DNA of 64,000 nt from an uncultured Thermoanaerobaculia bacterium (GCA_951812325.1 OX638294.1:3086001-3150000), one strand, 5' to 3'; counted from the stretch's first letter, positions 16,599-26,476 are shown. A program made the numbers and translations. Notes: generated by a model from the letters alone, not told the origin.

Positions 16599-18997
16599 AT
16601 GCACAACACAGGCGCCCGCGGCGACGCGGGATCCACCACGCGACGGCTCATCGACGTAGCGGTCGCGATACTCGCGGTCTGTTTCCTTGCCGCCGGCGCG
16701 GCGGTCGCCGAGGACGGCGCCGCCACCGGCATGATCCTCGATGGCCGCAGCGGCGCGCCGGTGCGCGGCGCCACGGTTGCGGTCGAGGGCGGCCTGGCGT
16801 CCGCAACGACGTCGGTCGACGGCGCGTTCCAACTGGCGTTGCCGGCCGGCACGCATTCGGTCGTCGTGTCGGCGGAGGGCTACGAATCCCGGCGCATTCT
16901 CGATGTCGTGGTCGAGGCGGACGGTGTGGCGCGGTTCAGCGCGGTGCTCATGCCGGCCGGCCAGGGCGCCGGCCAGGAAGTCGCGCTGGCGGACACGATC
17001 ACGGTCGAGGCGGCGGCGGTCGATGCTTCGGCCTCGGCTCTTCTGGCCGAACGCAAGGCGTCGGCCGAGATCATCGACAACATCGGCTCGGAGGAGATCT
17101 CGAAGAACAGTGGTTCCGACGCCGCCGACGCCCTGCGCCGGGTGACCGGCATCTCGCTTCAGGACAGCAAGTTCGCCTATGTCCGCGGTCTCGGCGACCG
17201 CTACGGCAACACGACCCTGGACGGCTCGCGCATCCCCTCGACGGAGTTCGAGCGCAAGGTCGTGCCGCTTGACCTGTTCGACGCCGACCTGCTGGACAAC
17301 ATCACGGTCAGGAAGTCGTACTCGCCGGAACAGCCGGGCGACTTCGCCGCCGGGGCGATTGAACTCGTGACCCGGAGCTTCCCGGCGCGCCAGGTGCTCT
17401 CCGTCGGCCTCTCGAGCGGTCACAACTCCCAGACCACCGGCGACCCGCTTCTCCAGGACCCGATGGGCCTCAGTTCCTCCGGCGCCGGTGGCCAGCCGCT
17501 GCCGGCCGACTTCCCGGATCGGGCGGTCGTGCGCCAGAGCCGTTTCCTGGGCATCGGCTTCGGCAGCGCCGATCTCGAACAGTTGGGCGAACGGATCGCC
17601 GGCCGCTGGACTCCGACCGACAGCGACGACGCCCCGCTCGGCCGCGGCGGGAAGATCGCCTACGGCAACACCTTCGGCGGCTTCGGGGTCATGGTGGCCG
17701 GAAACTGGGACAACAGTTTCGAGTCCCGCGCCGAGCAGCGAACGTTCTACTCGGTCGGCCAGGGCGGCGCGATCGTGCCGCTGCACGCTTACGACTTCGA
17801 CTACGGCGTGGAGCAGGTGAAGAGTTCCTGGATGGGCAACTTCTCGCTCCGGGCGGGCGATGGCGGCCACATCGAGATCCGGTCGCTGCAGACGAACCTC
17901 AGCATGTCCGAGGCGCGCTTCCAGGAGGGGTTCTTCTCGGACATCAACAACGACATCGAGGATCACCGGCTCCAGCATGAGGACCAGAAGGTGTTCAACC
18001 TGCAGATCGGCGGCGACCACTACGTCTCGGGCGTCGGCTCGAACGGCAGCACCTTGACCTGGCGCGGCTCGTCCTCGACCGCCCGAACGCACGAGGATCT
18101 GCGCCAGACGATCTACGAACTGTTCGAGGACGGCTTCCGCCTGACGAACAACGGGCAGAGCGGCTTCATGTACTTCAACGACCTCGAGGACGAGATCGAC
18201 GACTACCGCGCCGATTGGGAGACGTTCTTCGCCCGCGGCGACCGCTTCGGCAGTTTCAAGGTCGGCGTGCGCCGCTGGACCAACGACCGGGCCTTCGGCG
18301 GCCGGCGTCTCCGGATGTTCCCCAGGAACACGGAGGGCATCGATCTCACCGGCACGCCGGAGCAGATCTACTCGCCAGCGAACATCGACTTCTTCGGCTT
18401 CCAGTTGACCGAAGTGACGAACGCGACGGACAGCTACGGCGCTGACTGGGGCGTCGACGCGGCGTACGCGCAGGTCGACTACGGCTGGCGGGACTGGAGG
18501 ATCGTCGGCGGTCTGCGGCTGGAGGAGTCGGACCAGAACGTCCGCACGATCGACCGGACCGCCCTCGGCGGCGCCGAGACGCCGAGGACTGGACGGCCAT
18601 CTTCAACTACACGTTCATCGACTCCGAAATCCGGATCGACGCGGGCGCCACGGTGCTGACGAATCCCGTCCGGCCGTTGACCGGTCAGCCGGAGAACCTG
18701 GTCAATCTCGGGCTCGAGTGGGCGCCGGACAGCTACGACACCACGCTTCGCGTCCTCTACAGCATGGTGGACGACAAGATCCACCTGGGCGGCGTGTTCG
18801 GGCTGCCCGACGTGATCGAGGAGGCGCGGAGCAGCGTGGACCTCGTGTGGCGCCAGGGCATCGTCGGCGGCCTGGACCTCAAGCTGGCCGTCGTCAACGC
18901 CCTGGACGAAGAGCGCAACTGGCGCCAGGGCAAGGAGACGTTCCGCCTCTACGATCCGGGCATAGGCATCAGCGTCGGATTGGGGTACTCGTTCTAG
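16599..18997 (+). pseudogene. TonB-dependent receptor, internally deleted and frameshifted
   Basis: The start ATG 16599 follows AGGAG; ATG 16563 and GTG 16518 are alternatives without a site. In order: signal peptide (~1-43), a carboxypeptidase-regulatory-like domain (~45-120), then the plug with EEISKNSGSDAADALRRVTG and YVRGLGDRYGNTTLDGSRIP, as in the large RGLG(D/E)RY receptor group. Barrel strands follow in this frame to about 18578. The reading frame is then lost and the barrel continues in another frame: AEDWTAIFNYTFIDSEIRI from ~18581 to GIGISVGLGYSF at 18997. Relatives have a long barrel segment at this point, so a deletion is likely. GCCGAG is repeated at 18573 and 18581 at the junction. 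Fresh decay or an assembly error is possible. Confidence 0.75.
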
Positions 18998-19016
18998 CTG
19001 CTGGCGGTGCGGCGCC

Positions 19017-20171
19017 TTAGAAGTCGAAGTGCAGCAACAAGCCGAAATGCTCGACCGATCCGGCGCCGTCCGGGTCGGTCGAAACGTAGTTCGCCAGCAT
19101 GCGAAGGTTGCTGCGGAGGTACCAGTTGAGGGCCAGGGAGAGACTCTGCTGGCTGCCGCCGGGAACGGAACCGCTGCTGAGATCGATGTGGTCCCAGCGC
19201 GCGGCGAGTTCCCACGCGCCCCTGCCTTCGGGCACGGGAGTTGTCGGCCTCAGCCGGGTGAACGAGCGGCCACTGCGACTGTAGGGCTTCCTCTCGCCGG
19301 TGAAAAACCAGCCCGCTTCGACGTACCGGGCGTCGAAACGGGCGCTCCGGCCCTCCGGGGAACCAGCCGGCAGGAGGTCGACCTGGGCCGACAGCAGCTC
19401 GCCCTGCAGCCACAAGGAACTCCGCGCGAACAGAAACTCGACGCCCAGCAGGCGCATGCCGTCGGCCGGCAGCCACCCGGTGTCGACCTGGCGAGGCGCC
19501 AGCCGGACGCCGGCGCGGCCGCGCAGACGGACCGCGTCGGCGGTGGGCTGGCGGTGCGAGACGGCCACACCGAGGTGGAGCAGCGGATCGCTTCCTTCGT
19601 CTCCGTCCCGGGCGAGACCGGTGAGGCGGCCGGTCAGGCTCCAGTCCGAACCGGGCCGCATGTCGTAGCCGTCGCTGTCGCGGAAGGCGCCGACGGCCCA
19701 GGCGACGCGGTCGCCGGGAAGCCGGTCGTGAACCATGAAGCCGAGGTTGCGGCCCGGCGCCAGGGCGGTGACCGCCGCAGGGCGAGCGACGAAGGCGTGG
19801 TAGTTTGAGGATTGCTGGATCGAAAGGCTGAAGGGCTCCTTGAAGTGCCCGGCGCGGAAGGTGGCCGCGCCGTCGTTAGGCGTTGCCTCGACGAAGACAT
19901 CCGTGGGCACGATGTCGCCGCTCGCGATGTCGTGCTCGATCTTGAACGTGAACCGGTCGAGAAACTCGCCGTTCAGCACCAGGCGGACTCGTCGCCAGTC
20001 GACGCCGTCTTCGAACCCGAACCGTTCTTCCAGAGCCGGGTCGGGCGACGAGGCGCTGGCCTCGACGTGGACTCGCCCGCCGACGGAGATGTCGAAGGCG
20101 CCTTCTTCGGCCTGCATCGTCGTGGCCACGCTGACCAGAAACAGCGCGGCAAGAGTCGGGGAACGGGACAT
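19017..20171 (-). CDS. OprP/OprO-type phosphate-selective porin
   Basis: A 384-residue outer-membrane porin. ATG 20171 was chosen because GAGGAG lies five bases before it; an in-frame GTG is at 20177. A signal peptide ends near MQAEE. The family motifs are WRRVRLVLNGEFLDRFTFKIEHDIASG, FRAGHFKEPFSLSIQQSSNY and NLGFMVHD, and the last residue is Phe (LLLHFDF). These match the porin O/P family. It is convergent with the TonB receptor (19 bp apart) and divergent from phoB. A Pho box on its own strand (20261-20282) supports a role in phosphate or polyphosphate uptake. Confidence 0.88.
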   Translation of the reverse strand: MSRSPTLAALFLVSVATTMQAEEGAFDISVGGRVHVEASASSPDPALEERFGFEDGVDWRRVRLVLNGEFLDRFTFKIEHDIASGDIVPTDVFVEATPNDGAATFRAGHFKEPFSLSIQQSSNYHAFVARPAAVTALAPGRNLGFMVHDRLPGDRVAWAVGAFRDSDGYDMRPGSDWSLTGRLTGLARDGDEGSDPLLHLGVAVSHRQPTADAVRLRGRAGVRLAPRQVDTGWLPADGMRLLGVEFLFARSSLWLQGELLSAQVDLLPAGSPEGRSARFDARYVEAGWFFTGERKPYSRSGRSFTRLRPTTPVPEGRGAWELAARWDHIDLSSGSVPGGSQQSLSLALNWYLRSNLRMLANYVSTDPDGAGSVEHFGLLLHFDF

Positions 20172-20260
20172 TCGCACTCCTCGCCGGGTCGGTATGGGTC
20201 TTCGGTGGTCTGGCCGGGAGCAGCCGGCCCGGCGGCCGCTCGCGCCGTTACGTTTCTAGG

Positions 20261-20282
20261 AAGGCGTGAAGGGACGGTGAAG
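20261..20282 (-). promoter_or_regulatory. Pho box of the porin gene
   Basis: On the minus strand CTTCACCGTCC is followed directly by CTTCACGCCTT, two half-sites exactly 11 bp apart. TAGAAA at 20258-20253 may be the -10. It lies ~90 bp before the porin ATG. Confidence 0.65.
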
Positions 20283-20339
20283 ATCTCGAAGATGGCGGGG
20301 GTTCGAGAAGCCGATTTCAGGCCGCGTTCGGGGTTCGGC

Positions 20340-20372
20340 TTTATCGCCCGTTCACGAAAGTCCGGCTAGCCT
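20340..20372 (+). promoter_or_regulatory. Pho box and -10 of phoBR
   Basis: TTTAT at 20340 and TTCAC at 20351 are 11 bp apart, with TAGCCT 27 bp from the first half-site (20367-20372). The arrangement is the same as at pstS. It suggests that PhoB controls its own gene. Confidence 0.5.
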
Positions 20373-20410
20373 TGGGTCGGGTCCACCGTGTTGAAGGTTC
20401 CGGACGTCCA

Positions 20411-21115
20411 ATGAACGCCGCGAAGGTCGTCGTCATCGAGGACGAACCCGACATCCTCGAGCTGATCGAGTACAACCTCCGGCGGGAGGGCTTCGAGGTC
20501 GTGACCGCCGCCAACGGCCGAGCGGGTCTTTCCGTCATCGGTCGCGAAAAGCCGGACCTCGTGCTGCTCGACCTGTTGCTGCCCGGCCTGGACGGTCTGG
20601 ATGTCTGCCGGCGCCTTCGCGCTGTGGAATCGACGCGCGACCTGCCGGTGATCATGGTCACGGCTCGCGGCGAGGAGAGCGACGTCGTTCTGGGTCTGGG
20701 CGTCGGCGCCGACGACTACATCCACAAGCCCTTCAGCCCTCGCGAACTGATCGCCCGTGTCCGGGCGGTCCTGCGCCGGGGGCCGATGCGCGAAAGCGAT
20801 CCGGATCAAAGAGTCGTCCGCGGGCCGCTCGTCGTCGACCCGGTCAGGCACCGGGTCGCGGTCGACGGCCGGCGGCTGGAGTTCACGCCCACCGAGTTCC
20901 GCCTCGTGCACTTCCTGGCTTCGCATCCGGGCCGCGTCTTCACCCGTGGCCAACTCCTGGATCGGGCGATCGGCGATCGGGCAATCGTCATCGACCGGAA
21001 CATCGACGTTCATGTCCGCGCCGTGCGCAAGAAACTCGGATCGCACCGCGACCTGATCGAGACGGTGCGCGGCATCGGCTACAGCTTCCGCGAAGACGAG
21101 GGCCGGGACGTGTAG
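20411..21115 (+). CDS. phoB: Response regulator, OmpR/PhoB type
   Basis: A 234-residue regulator; ATG 20411 was chosen because the receiver domain starts right after it (AKVVVIEDEPDILEL). Asp11 and Asp54 (LVLLDLLLPG) form the acidic pocket, and the Lys is in YIHKPFSPREL. The winged-helix output domain (~130-230) has FTPTEFRLVHFLASHPGRVFTR, RNIDVHVRAVRKKLG and IETVRGIGYSF. Together with the downstream kinase, the pst operon and phoU it is confidently PhoB. It should bind the 11 bp-spaced TTCAC repeats found at five places in this window. Confidence 0.93.
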   Translation: MNAAKVVVIEDEPDILELIEYNLRREGFEVVTAANGRAGLSVIGREKPDLVLLDLLLPGLDGLDVCRRLRAVESTRDLPVIMVTARGEESDVVLGLGVGADDYIHKPFSPRELIARVRAVLRRGPMRESDPDQRVVRGPLVVDPVRHRVAVDGRRLEFTPTEFRLVHFLASHPGRVFTRGQLLDRAIGDRAIVIDRNIDVHVRAVRKKLGSHRDLIETVRGIGYSFREDEGRDV

Positions 21116-21164
21116 GTTGTGGATACCCGGCTCGGCCGGATTCCCGGCCGTCTCAGGGGTTCCC

Positions 21165-22547
21165 ATGATTGGCTCACCTCTCTTCTGGCGTCTCTTTCTG
21201 GGCGGAGTCGCGCTGCTGGCTTCGGGTCTGTTGCTGGGCGGCGCGGGCGCCTCAGGCCGGACGGGCGCGGTCCTGGTCGGGGCGGTGGCGCTTCTGGCCG
21301 CGGCCGGCGCCGGTCTCGCCGCCGGCCGGTTGGCGGGGCGGGCGCGAAGCCTGCTGGCCAGAGCCGCGGCGCTGGGCTCCCCCGGGCCGCCTCGGCGGGC
21401 CGGCCGCGGTGACGAGTTGGCCCGCCTCGAGGCTTGTCTCGAGGAGAACGAAGCGCGTTTCGTGGAACAGGTCGAACAGCTCAGGGCGGAGCGCAATCAG
21501 TTGACGGCGGTGTTGGGCGGCATGGTCGAGGGTGTGGTGGCGATCGACCTCGACCGGCACGTGCTGCACCTGAACGCGGTGGCCGCGAAGTGGTTCAGAC
21601 ACCCGGCGCCGGAGTCGGCGGTCGGACGTCCGATCTACGAACTGTCGCGCCAGCCGGAGATCTCGGGCGCTCTGATCGAGGCGATGGAGAAGCGGAGGCA
21701 GGTGAGTCGCACGTTCGACCTGGCCCGCTTTGCCGGCCAGGTCGACGGCCCCAACAGGTTCGAGCTGAACGCGTCGCCCCTGCTCTCGTCCCGCCGGGAC
21801 GACGAAGTCGTCGAAGGGGCGGTGGCCGTGATCCACGACATCACGGAGTTGGAGCGGCTGGAGAGCGTGCGGCGGGACTTCGTGTCGAATGTCTCGCACG
21901 AGCTGAAGACGCCGCTTACCGCGATTCACGGCTACGTGGAGACCCTGCTGGAGGCCGATCCGATCGACGGTCCGACCCGTGGCCGCTTCCTGCGCAAGAT
22001 CCGCCGGCAGAGCAACCGTCTGGGCGCGCTGGTTTCCGATCTGCTCACGCTGTCGCGCATCGAGTCCTCGGCAGCGGAGCCGCCGGAGAAGATCGTCGAT
22101 CTGCGGGCGCCGGCGGGTGAGGTGCTGAATCTGCTGAGGGCCTCGGGCGAGGAGCGCGGCCTGAAACTGATCGCCGACTTCCCCCAGACCCCGGTTCGGG
22201 TCCTCGGTGAGGACGAGGCAATCCGGCAGGCGTTGTCCAATCTCGTCGACAACGCGTTGAAGTACTCATCGGCGGGCGGCCTTGTGATGGTGCGCCTGCA
22301 GGCCGGGAACGGCAGGGCGGTTCTCGAAGTCGAAGATCAGGGACCCGGCATCGCCGGCGAACATCTGGAGCGAATCTTCGAGCGCTTCTACCGTGTCGAC
22401 CGTGCCCGCTCGAGAGAACTCGGCGGCACCGGCCTGGGCCTGGCGATCGTCAAGAACGTCGCCATGCGACACGGCGGAGGGGTGGAGGTGGAGAGCGAAT
22501 GGGGACGGGGCTCGACATTCCGCTTCTGGTTGCCGACCGCGGGTTGA
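21165..22547 (+). CDS. phoR: Sensor histidine kinase of the Pho system
   Basis: A 460-residue membrane kinase. ATG 21165 was chosen, with AGGGG upstream; an in-frame TTG is at 21117. Two close hydrophobic segments (~8-30 and ~35-55) with almost no periplasmic loop are as in PhoR, which senses through PstSCAB and PhoU. A HAMP-like linker and a PAS domain (LTAVLGGMVEGVVAIDLD) follow. The H-box is SNVSHELKTPLTAIHGY, the N-box NLVDNALKYSS, the G1 box DQGPGIAGEHLERIFERFYR and the G2 box GGTGLGLAIVKNV. All catalytic motifs are intact. It lies 49 bp after phoB. Confidence 0.9.
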   Translation: MIGSPLFWRLFLGGVALLASGLLLGGAGASGRTGAVLVGAVALLAAAGAGLAAGRLAGRARSLLARAAALGSPGPPRRAGRGDELARLEACLEENEARFVEQVEQLRAERNQLTAVLGGMVEGVVAIDLDRHVLHLNAVAAKWFRHPAPESAVGRPIYELSRQPEISGALIEAMEKRRQVSRTFDLARFAGQVDGPNRFELNASPLLSSRRDDEVVEGAVAVIHDITELERLESVRRDFVSNVSHELKTPLTAIHGYVETLLEADPIDGPTRGRFLRKIRRQSNRLGALVSDLLTLSRIESSAAEPPEKIVDLRAPAGEVLNLLRASGEERGLKLIADFPQTPVRVLGEDEAIRQALSNLVDNALKYSSAGGLVMVRLQAGNGRAVLEVEDQGPGIAGEHLERIFERFYRVDRARSRELGGTGLGLAIVKNVAMRHGGGVEVESEWGRGSTFRFWLPTAG

Positions 22548-22554
22548 GCCGCGC

Positions 22555-22586
22555 TTCACGCGCGCTTCACACGGCTGCGCTACATT
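22555..22586 (+). promoter_or_regulatory. Pho box and -10 of phoU
   Basis: TTCAC at 22555 and at 22566 are 11 bp apart in near-identical repeats (CGCTTCACGCG, CGCTTCACACG). TACATT lies 26 bp from the first half-site. The box starts 7 bp after the phoR stop, so phoU has its own controlled promoter. Confidence 0.65.
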
Positions 22587-22617
22587 TGCTGCCGGCGACG
22601 AAGTGGGGATTTCGGTC

Positions 22618-23274
22618 TTGAGGATTCATCTGCAGCGCGACCTCGATCAGGTGACGCAGTCACTCCTGGAAGTGGCGGCCATGGTCGAGGACATGATCGC
22701 CAAGTCGCTTCGGGCGCTCCGGGAACGGAGAGTCGACCTTGCTCACGAGGTCCAGCGCCAGGATCGCGTGATCGACGCCCGCGAGATCGAGGTTGAAGAG
22801 GAGTGCCTCAAGATCCTCGCCCTGCATTCTCCGGTGGCCGCGGATCTGAGAATGGTCGTGACCTACCTGAAGGTGAACAACGATCTCGAACGGGCCGGCG
22901 ATCTGGCCCGCAACCTCGCCGAGCGCGCCGAGAGTCTCGCCGTGGCGGAGCCAGTCGAGATTCCCGAGGAGATCTGGATCATGGCCGAACGCATCCCGAA
23001 GATGCTGAGAGCGGCCCTGGACGCGGTCGTGGAAGGCGACACGGAACTCGCCCGCTCCGTCATCGCGGACGACGAGCTCGTCGACGGCAGCCACGAAGCG
23101 ATGTACGGCGTGGTACGAAGGATGATCGACGAGGATCCCGGGTTGACGTCGGCCAGCATCCAGTTCCTGTCGATCTCCCGCTATCTCGAGCGCATGGCGG
23201 ACCTGGCGACCAACGTGGCCGAGGATGTCGTCTTCCTGGTCGACGGCGAAGTCGTGCGACACCAGGCGCCGTAG
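22618..23274 (+). CDS. phoU: Phosphate signalling protein PhoU
   Basis: A 218-residue, all-helical cytoplasmic protein with two PhoU repeats. The start is TTG 22618 after GTGGGG; the frame is open further up, but that part overlaps phoR and the promoter. The metal-binding motifs are conserved: DLRMVVTYLKVNNDLERAGDLA in the first repeat and IQFLSISRYLERMADLATNVAED in the second. PhoU links the state of PstSCAB to PhoR and prevents runaway phosphate uptake. It is the last gene of the Pho cluster. Confidence 0.93.
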   Translation: MRIHLQRDLDQVTQSLLEVAAMVEDMIAKSLRALRERRVDLAHEVQRQDRVIDAREIEVEEECLKILALHSPVAADLRMVVTYLKVNNDLERAGDLARNLAERAESLAVAEPVEIPEEIWIMAERIPKMLRAALDAVVEGDTELARSVIADDELVDGSHEAMYGVVRRMIDEDPGLTSASIQFLSISRYLERMADLATNVAEDVVFLVDGEVVRHQAP

Positions 23275-23397
23275 CGCTCTTGTGCCGACCGCGAATCGGG
23301 AACGCGCGCGGATGTTGCGGAGTCCGGGACCTGCCCGGCAGGGACACCCCCGATCGGCCACGCGTGCGGGTTGTTGCCGCGGATGTTGCCGAGGGGG

Positions 23398-23426
23398 TTT
23401 ACGACAGCGGTAGAAGCGGCTAGACT
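23398..23426 (+). promoter_or_regulatory. Candidate promoter for tRNA-Thr/tuf
   Basis: TTTACG (23398-23403) and TAGACT (23421-23426) are separated by 17 bp, ~140 bp before tRNA-Thr. The rest of the 294 bp between phoU and the tRNA shows no gene. Confidence 0.45.
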
Positions 23427-23568
23427 CCGCCCCTTCCCCGCCATGCACCGCGGAGCGCGGCTCCGAGGGGCAGGGTCCCGTTGCGTGTCGAGGGTTGCCT
23501 TGGAGGGGAGATAGGGGTGTCCCGGAGCACGGTTCAGAGACTTGAAGATGGGGAATCCTGAGACGGCT

Positions 23569-23643
23569 GCCCACGTGGCTCAGGGGTAGAGCACTTCCTT
23601 GGTAAGGAAGGGGTCACCGGTTCAAATCCGGTCGTGGGCTCCA
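23569..23643 (+). tRNA. tRNA-Thr (anticodon GGT)
   Basis: The acceptor stem GCCCACG pairs with CGTGGGC. The anticodon arm is CTTCC-TTGGTAA-GGAAG, with GGT in the loop, and the T-arm is ACCGG-TTCAAAT-CCGGT. The CCA end is encoded (23641-23643). It lies 66 bp before tuf, as in many tRNA-tuf operons. Confidence 0.95.
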
Positions 23644-23709
23644 GACTGGCATCGAGACAGCAGGTACACGGATAGTCGAGCCGCTAGAGCGGGAGAGGCA
23701 ACGAGCGTC

Positions 23710-24903
23710 ATGGCGAAGGAGAAGTTCGAGCGTACGAAGCCGCACGTGAACGTGGGGACGATCGGTCATGTGGACCACGGCAAGACGACGTTGACGGCCG
23801 CGATCACGAGCATTCTGGCGAAGGCCGGGGGCGCGGAGTACGTGCCGTTCGACGAGATCGACAAGGCACCGGAGGAGCGTGAGCGCGGGATCACGATCGC
23901 GACGGCTCACGTGGAGTACGAGACGGTTCCTCGTCACTACGCGCATGTGGACTGTCCCGGTCACGCGGACTACGTGAAGAACATGATCACGGGTGCGGCT
24001 CAGATGGACGGTGCGATCCTGGTGGTGTCTGCGGCGGACGGTCCGATGCCTCAGACGCGAGAGCACGTGTTGTTGGCTCGCCAGGTTGGCGTGCCGTACA
24101 TCGTGGTGTTCATGAACAAGTGCGACATGGTGGACGACGAGGAGCTTCTGGACCTGGTGGAGATGGAGCTTCAGGACCTGTTGAGCTCGTTCGAGTTTCC
24201 GGGAGACGAGATTCCGATCATTCGCGGTTCCGCTTTGAAGGCTTTGGAGAGCGGGGATCCGGAGAGTGAGTGGGGTTCGAAGATCGTGGAGCTTCTGGAT
24301 GCGGTGGACTCCTACGTGCCGACGCCGGAGCGTGCGGTGGACCGGGACTTCCTGATGCCGATCGAGGACATTTTCACGATTTCCGGTCGTGGCACGGTGG
24401 TGACGGGTCGCGTGGAGCGTGGTCGGGTGCAGGTGGGGGAGACGGTGGAGATCGTGGGCATTCGCGAGACGAAGTCGACGGTGGTGACGGGCGTGGAGAT
24501 GTTTCGGAAGCTTCTGGACTCCGGTGAGGCGGGCGACAACATCGGCGTGTTGCTTCGCGGGACGAAGAAGGACGAGGTGGAGCGCGGTCAGGTTCTGGCG
24601 AAGCCGAAGTCGATCACTCCTCACACGAAGTTCAAGGGTGAGGTGTACGTGCTGGACAAGGACGAGGGCGGTCGTCACACGCCGTTCTTCGACGGTTACC
24701 GTCCGCAGTTCTACTTCCGGACGACGGACGTGACGGGTGTGGCGAACCTGCCTGCGGGCACGGAGATGGTGATGCCGGGCGACAACGTGGCGTTGGACGT
24801 GGAGCTGATCGCTCCGATCGCGATGGAGAAGGGCGTGCGCTTCGCGATCCGCGAGGGCGGACGCACGGTCGGCGCCGGCACCGTCACCGACATCGTCGAG
24901 TAG
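23710..24903 (+). CDS. tuf: Elongation factor Tu, copy 1
   Basis: A 397-residue GTPase that delivers aminoacyl-tRNA to the ribosome. It has GHVDHGKT (G1), DCPGHADY (G3) and NKCD (G4), then the beta-barrel domains 2 and 3. ATG 23710 is the normal EF-Tu start ([20 protein letters not shown]). Codon use differs from the surrounding genes, with many T- and G-ending codons (GGT, CGT, ACG, GTG). A second copy at 40672 is almost identical; the only protein difference I found is residue 191, Lys here and Gly there. Confidence 0.98.
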   Translation: MAKEKFERTKPHVNVGTIGHVDHGKTTLTAAITSILAKAGGAEYVPFDEIDKAPEERERGITIATAHVEYETVPRHYAHVDCPGHADYVKNMITGAAQMDGAILVVSAADGPMPQTREHVLLARQVGVPYIVVFMNKCDMVDDEELLDLVEMELQDLLSSFEFPGDEIPIIRGSALKALESGDPESEWGSKIVELLDAVDSYVPTPERAVDRDFLMPIEDIFTISGRGTVVTGRVERGRVQVGETVEIVGIRETKSTVVTGVEMFRKLLDSGEAGDNIGVLLRGTKKDEVERGQVLAKPKSITPHTKFKGEVYVLDKDEGGRHTPFFDGYRPQFYFRTTDVTGVANLPAGTEMVMPGDNVALDVELIAPIAMEKGVRFAIREGGRTVGAGTVTDIVE

Positions 24904-24934
24904 GAGTCGGATTCGTGACCGCGCTCGAGGACTC

Positions 24935-25010
24935 AGGCCAGTAGCTCAATTGGTAGAGCATCGGTCTCCAAAACCGAAGGTTGGGGGTTCGAGACCCTCC
25001 TGGCCTGCCA
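24935..25010 (+). tRNA. tRNA-Trp (anticodon CCA)
   Basis: The acceptor stem AGGCCAG pairs with CTGGCCT. The anticodon arm is TCGGT-CTCCAAA-ACCGA with anticodon CCA, and the T-arm contains GGTTCGAGACC. CCA is encoded at 25008-25010. It lies between tuf and secE; rpmG, often next to it, is absent. Confidence 0.95.
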
Positions 25011-25040
25011 GACGTCTTGGGGCGATTCCGGAGGATGGAA

Positions 25041-25241
25041 ATGGCGGCGACAGGCAAGCTGGGTGTGTTCCTGGGAGAGGTGCGTGCCGAGATGAAGAAA
25101 GTCACTTTCCCCTCGCGGGAGGAGGTCGTGGGCACCACGGGCGTCGTGCTGATCACCAGCGTCATCTTCGCCATCTTCCTGTGGATGGCCGACGTCGTGA
25201 TCCAGCGTCTCTACACCGGGCTCAACGGCTTTTTCCAGTGA
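25041..25241 (+). CDS. secE: Preprotein translocase subunit SecE
   Basis: A 66-residue protein of the SecYEG channel, single-span type. The start ATG 25041 lies six bases after GGAGG; ATG 25035 falls too close to the site. EVRAEMKKVTFPSREEVV is the conserved amphipathic helix, followed by one membrane span (TTGVVLITSVIFAIFLWMADVV). It precedes nusG by 34 bp, the usual order. Confidence 0.93.
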   Translation: MAATGKLGVFLGEVRAEMKKVTFPSREEVVGTTGVVLITSVIFAIFLWMADVVIQRLYTGLNGFFQ

Positions 25242-25275
25242 GATCGGAGACCGGAGCGAGAACAGGGAGCACCCG

Positions 25276-25908
25276 ATGAGCGAGGTCGAAACGGCAGCCA
25301 TGGGCAGCGTCGATGCCGGGGCGGACGATGGCGAGGAAGTCTGCGCGCCGCCGCGGCAGTGGTATATCGTCCATACCTACTCGGGCTATGAGGAGAGGGT
25401 CCGGGAGACACTGCGGCAGCGCGCCGAGGCGCACGGTCTGCGCGATGCGTTCGGCGAGGTGCGGATTCCGACCGAGACGATCGTCGAACTCAAGGGCGGC
25501 AAGAAGCGGGAGACGCAACGCAAGTTCTTCCCCGGCTACATCCTGGTGGAGGTCGCGTGCGAGCAGCGCGGCGACGGGCGGCTCAAGATCTCCGACGAAG
25601 CCTGGCATGTGGTCAAGAACACGCCGAAGGTGACCGGCTTCGTCGGCACCGGCAGGGAACCGACACCCCTTGATCAGCGCGAGGTCGACGCGATCATCGA
25701 GAAGGTGGTCACGGCCAAGGAGAAGCCGAAGCCGAAGTACCTGTTCGAGAAGGGCGAGCTGGTCAAGATCGTGGATGGGCCCTTCAACAATTTCACCGGC
25801 ACCGTGGAAGAGATCAATCTGGACCGGAGCACGTTGAAGGTGATGGTCACGATCTTCGGCCGCCAGACGCCGGTCGAACTCGAGTTCCTCCAGGTCCAGA
25901 AGACCTGA
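25276..25908 (+). CDS. nusG: Transcription termination/antitermination factor NusG
   Basis: A 210-residue factor that binds RNA polymerase and couples it to Rho or the ribosome. The N-terminal NGN domain begins at WYIVHTYSGYEERV and contains FFPGYILVE. The C-terminal KOW domain has FEKGELVKIVDGPFNNFTG. A ~30-residue acidic extension precedes the domain. Confidence 0.96.
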   Translation: MSEVETAAMGSVDAGADDGEEVCAPPRQWYIVHTYSGYEERVRETLRQRAEAHGLRDAFGEVRIPTETIVELKGGKKRETQRKFFPGYILVEVACEQRGDGRLKISDEAWHVVKNTPKVTGFVGTGREPTPLDQREVDAIIEKVVTAKEKPKPKYLFEKGELVKIVDGPFNNFTGTVEEINLDRSTLKVMVTIFGRQTPVELEFLQVQKT

Positions 25909-25970
25909 GGGCGCATGGGTGGAGTGGATGAACGGCGGGGCCGGTCCGGTTGAAAGCAGGTGAGGGAGCG

Positions 25971-26420
25971 ATGGCAGCGATGGCGAAGAAGAGGACGGGA
26001 AAGAGAGTGGTCGGGCAGATCAAGTTGCAGATCCCCGGCGGCGCGGCAACGCCCGCGCCTCCGGTCGGTCCCGCCCTTGGTCAGGCGGGCCTGAACATCA
26101 TGGACTTCTGCAAGGCGTTCAACGCGAGGACGGCGGGCGATGGAGGGTTGATCATCCCGGTCGTGATCACGGTCTACGCGGACCGCACGTACACGTTCAT
26201 CACCAAGACGCCGCCGGCCGCGGTGTTGCTCCTCAAGGCGGCGTCTCTGGACAAGGGATCGCCCGAGCCGAACCGGGACAAGGTCGGCAGGGTGACCCGC
26301 GCCCAGCTCGAGGAGATTGCCCGAACGAAGATGCCCGACCTGAACGCGGTCGACCTGGACGGCGCCTGCAGGATCATCGCCGGCACGGCCCGGTCGATGG
26401 GGCTGGAAATCGACGCCTGA
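25971..26420 (+). CDS. rplK: 50S ribosomal protein L11
   Basis: A 149-residue protein of the GTPase-associated centre. ATG 25971 follows GGGAG; ATG 25980 and an upstream start at 25950 are less likely. [20 protein letters not shown] is the Pro-rich N-terminal motif, and [14 protein letters not shown] is in the linker region. It starts the L11-L1-L10-L7/L12 run. Confidence 0.96.
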   Translation: MAAMAKKRTGKRVVGQIKLQIPGGAATPAPPVGPALGQAGLNIMDFCKAFNARTAGDGGLIIPVVITVYADRTYTFITKTPPAAVLLLKAASLDKGSPEPNRDKVGRVTRAQLEEIARTKMPDLNAVDLDGACRIIAGTARSMGLEIDA

Positions 26421-26476
26421 CCGGCGTCGGGGCGGCCCGGGAAACGGCAGAGGAACACTCGGCAAGGAGAACGCGC

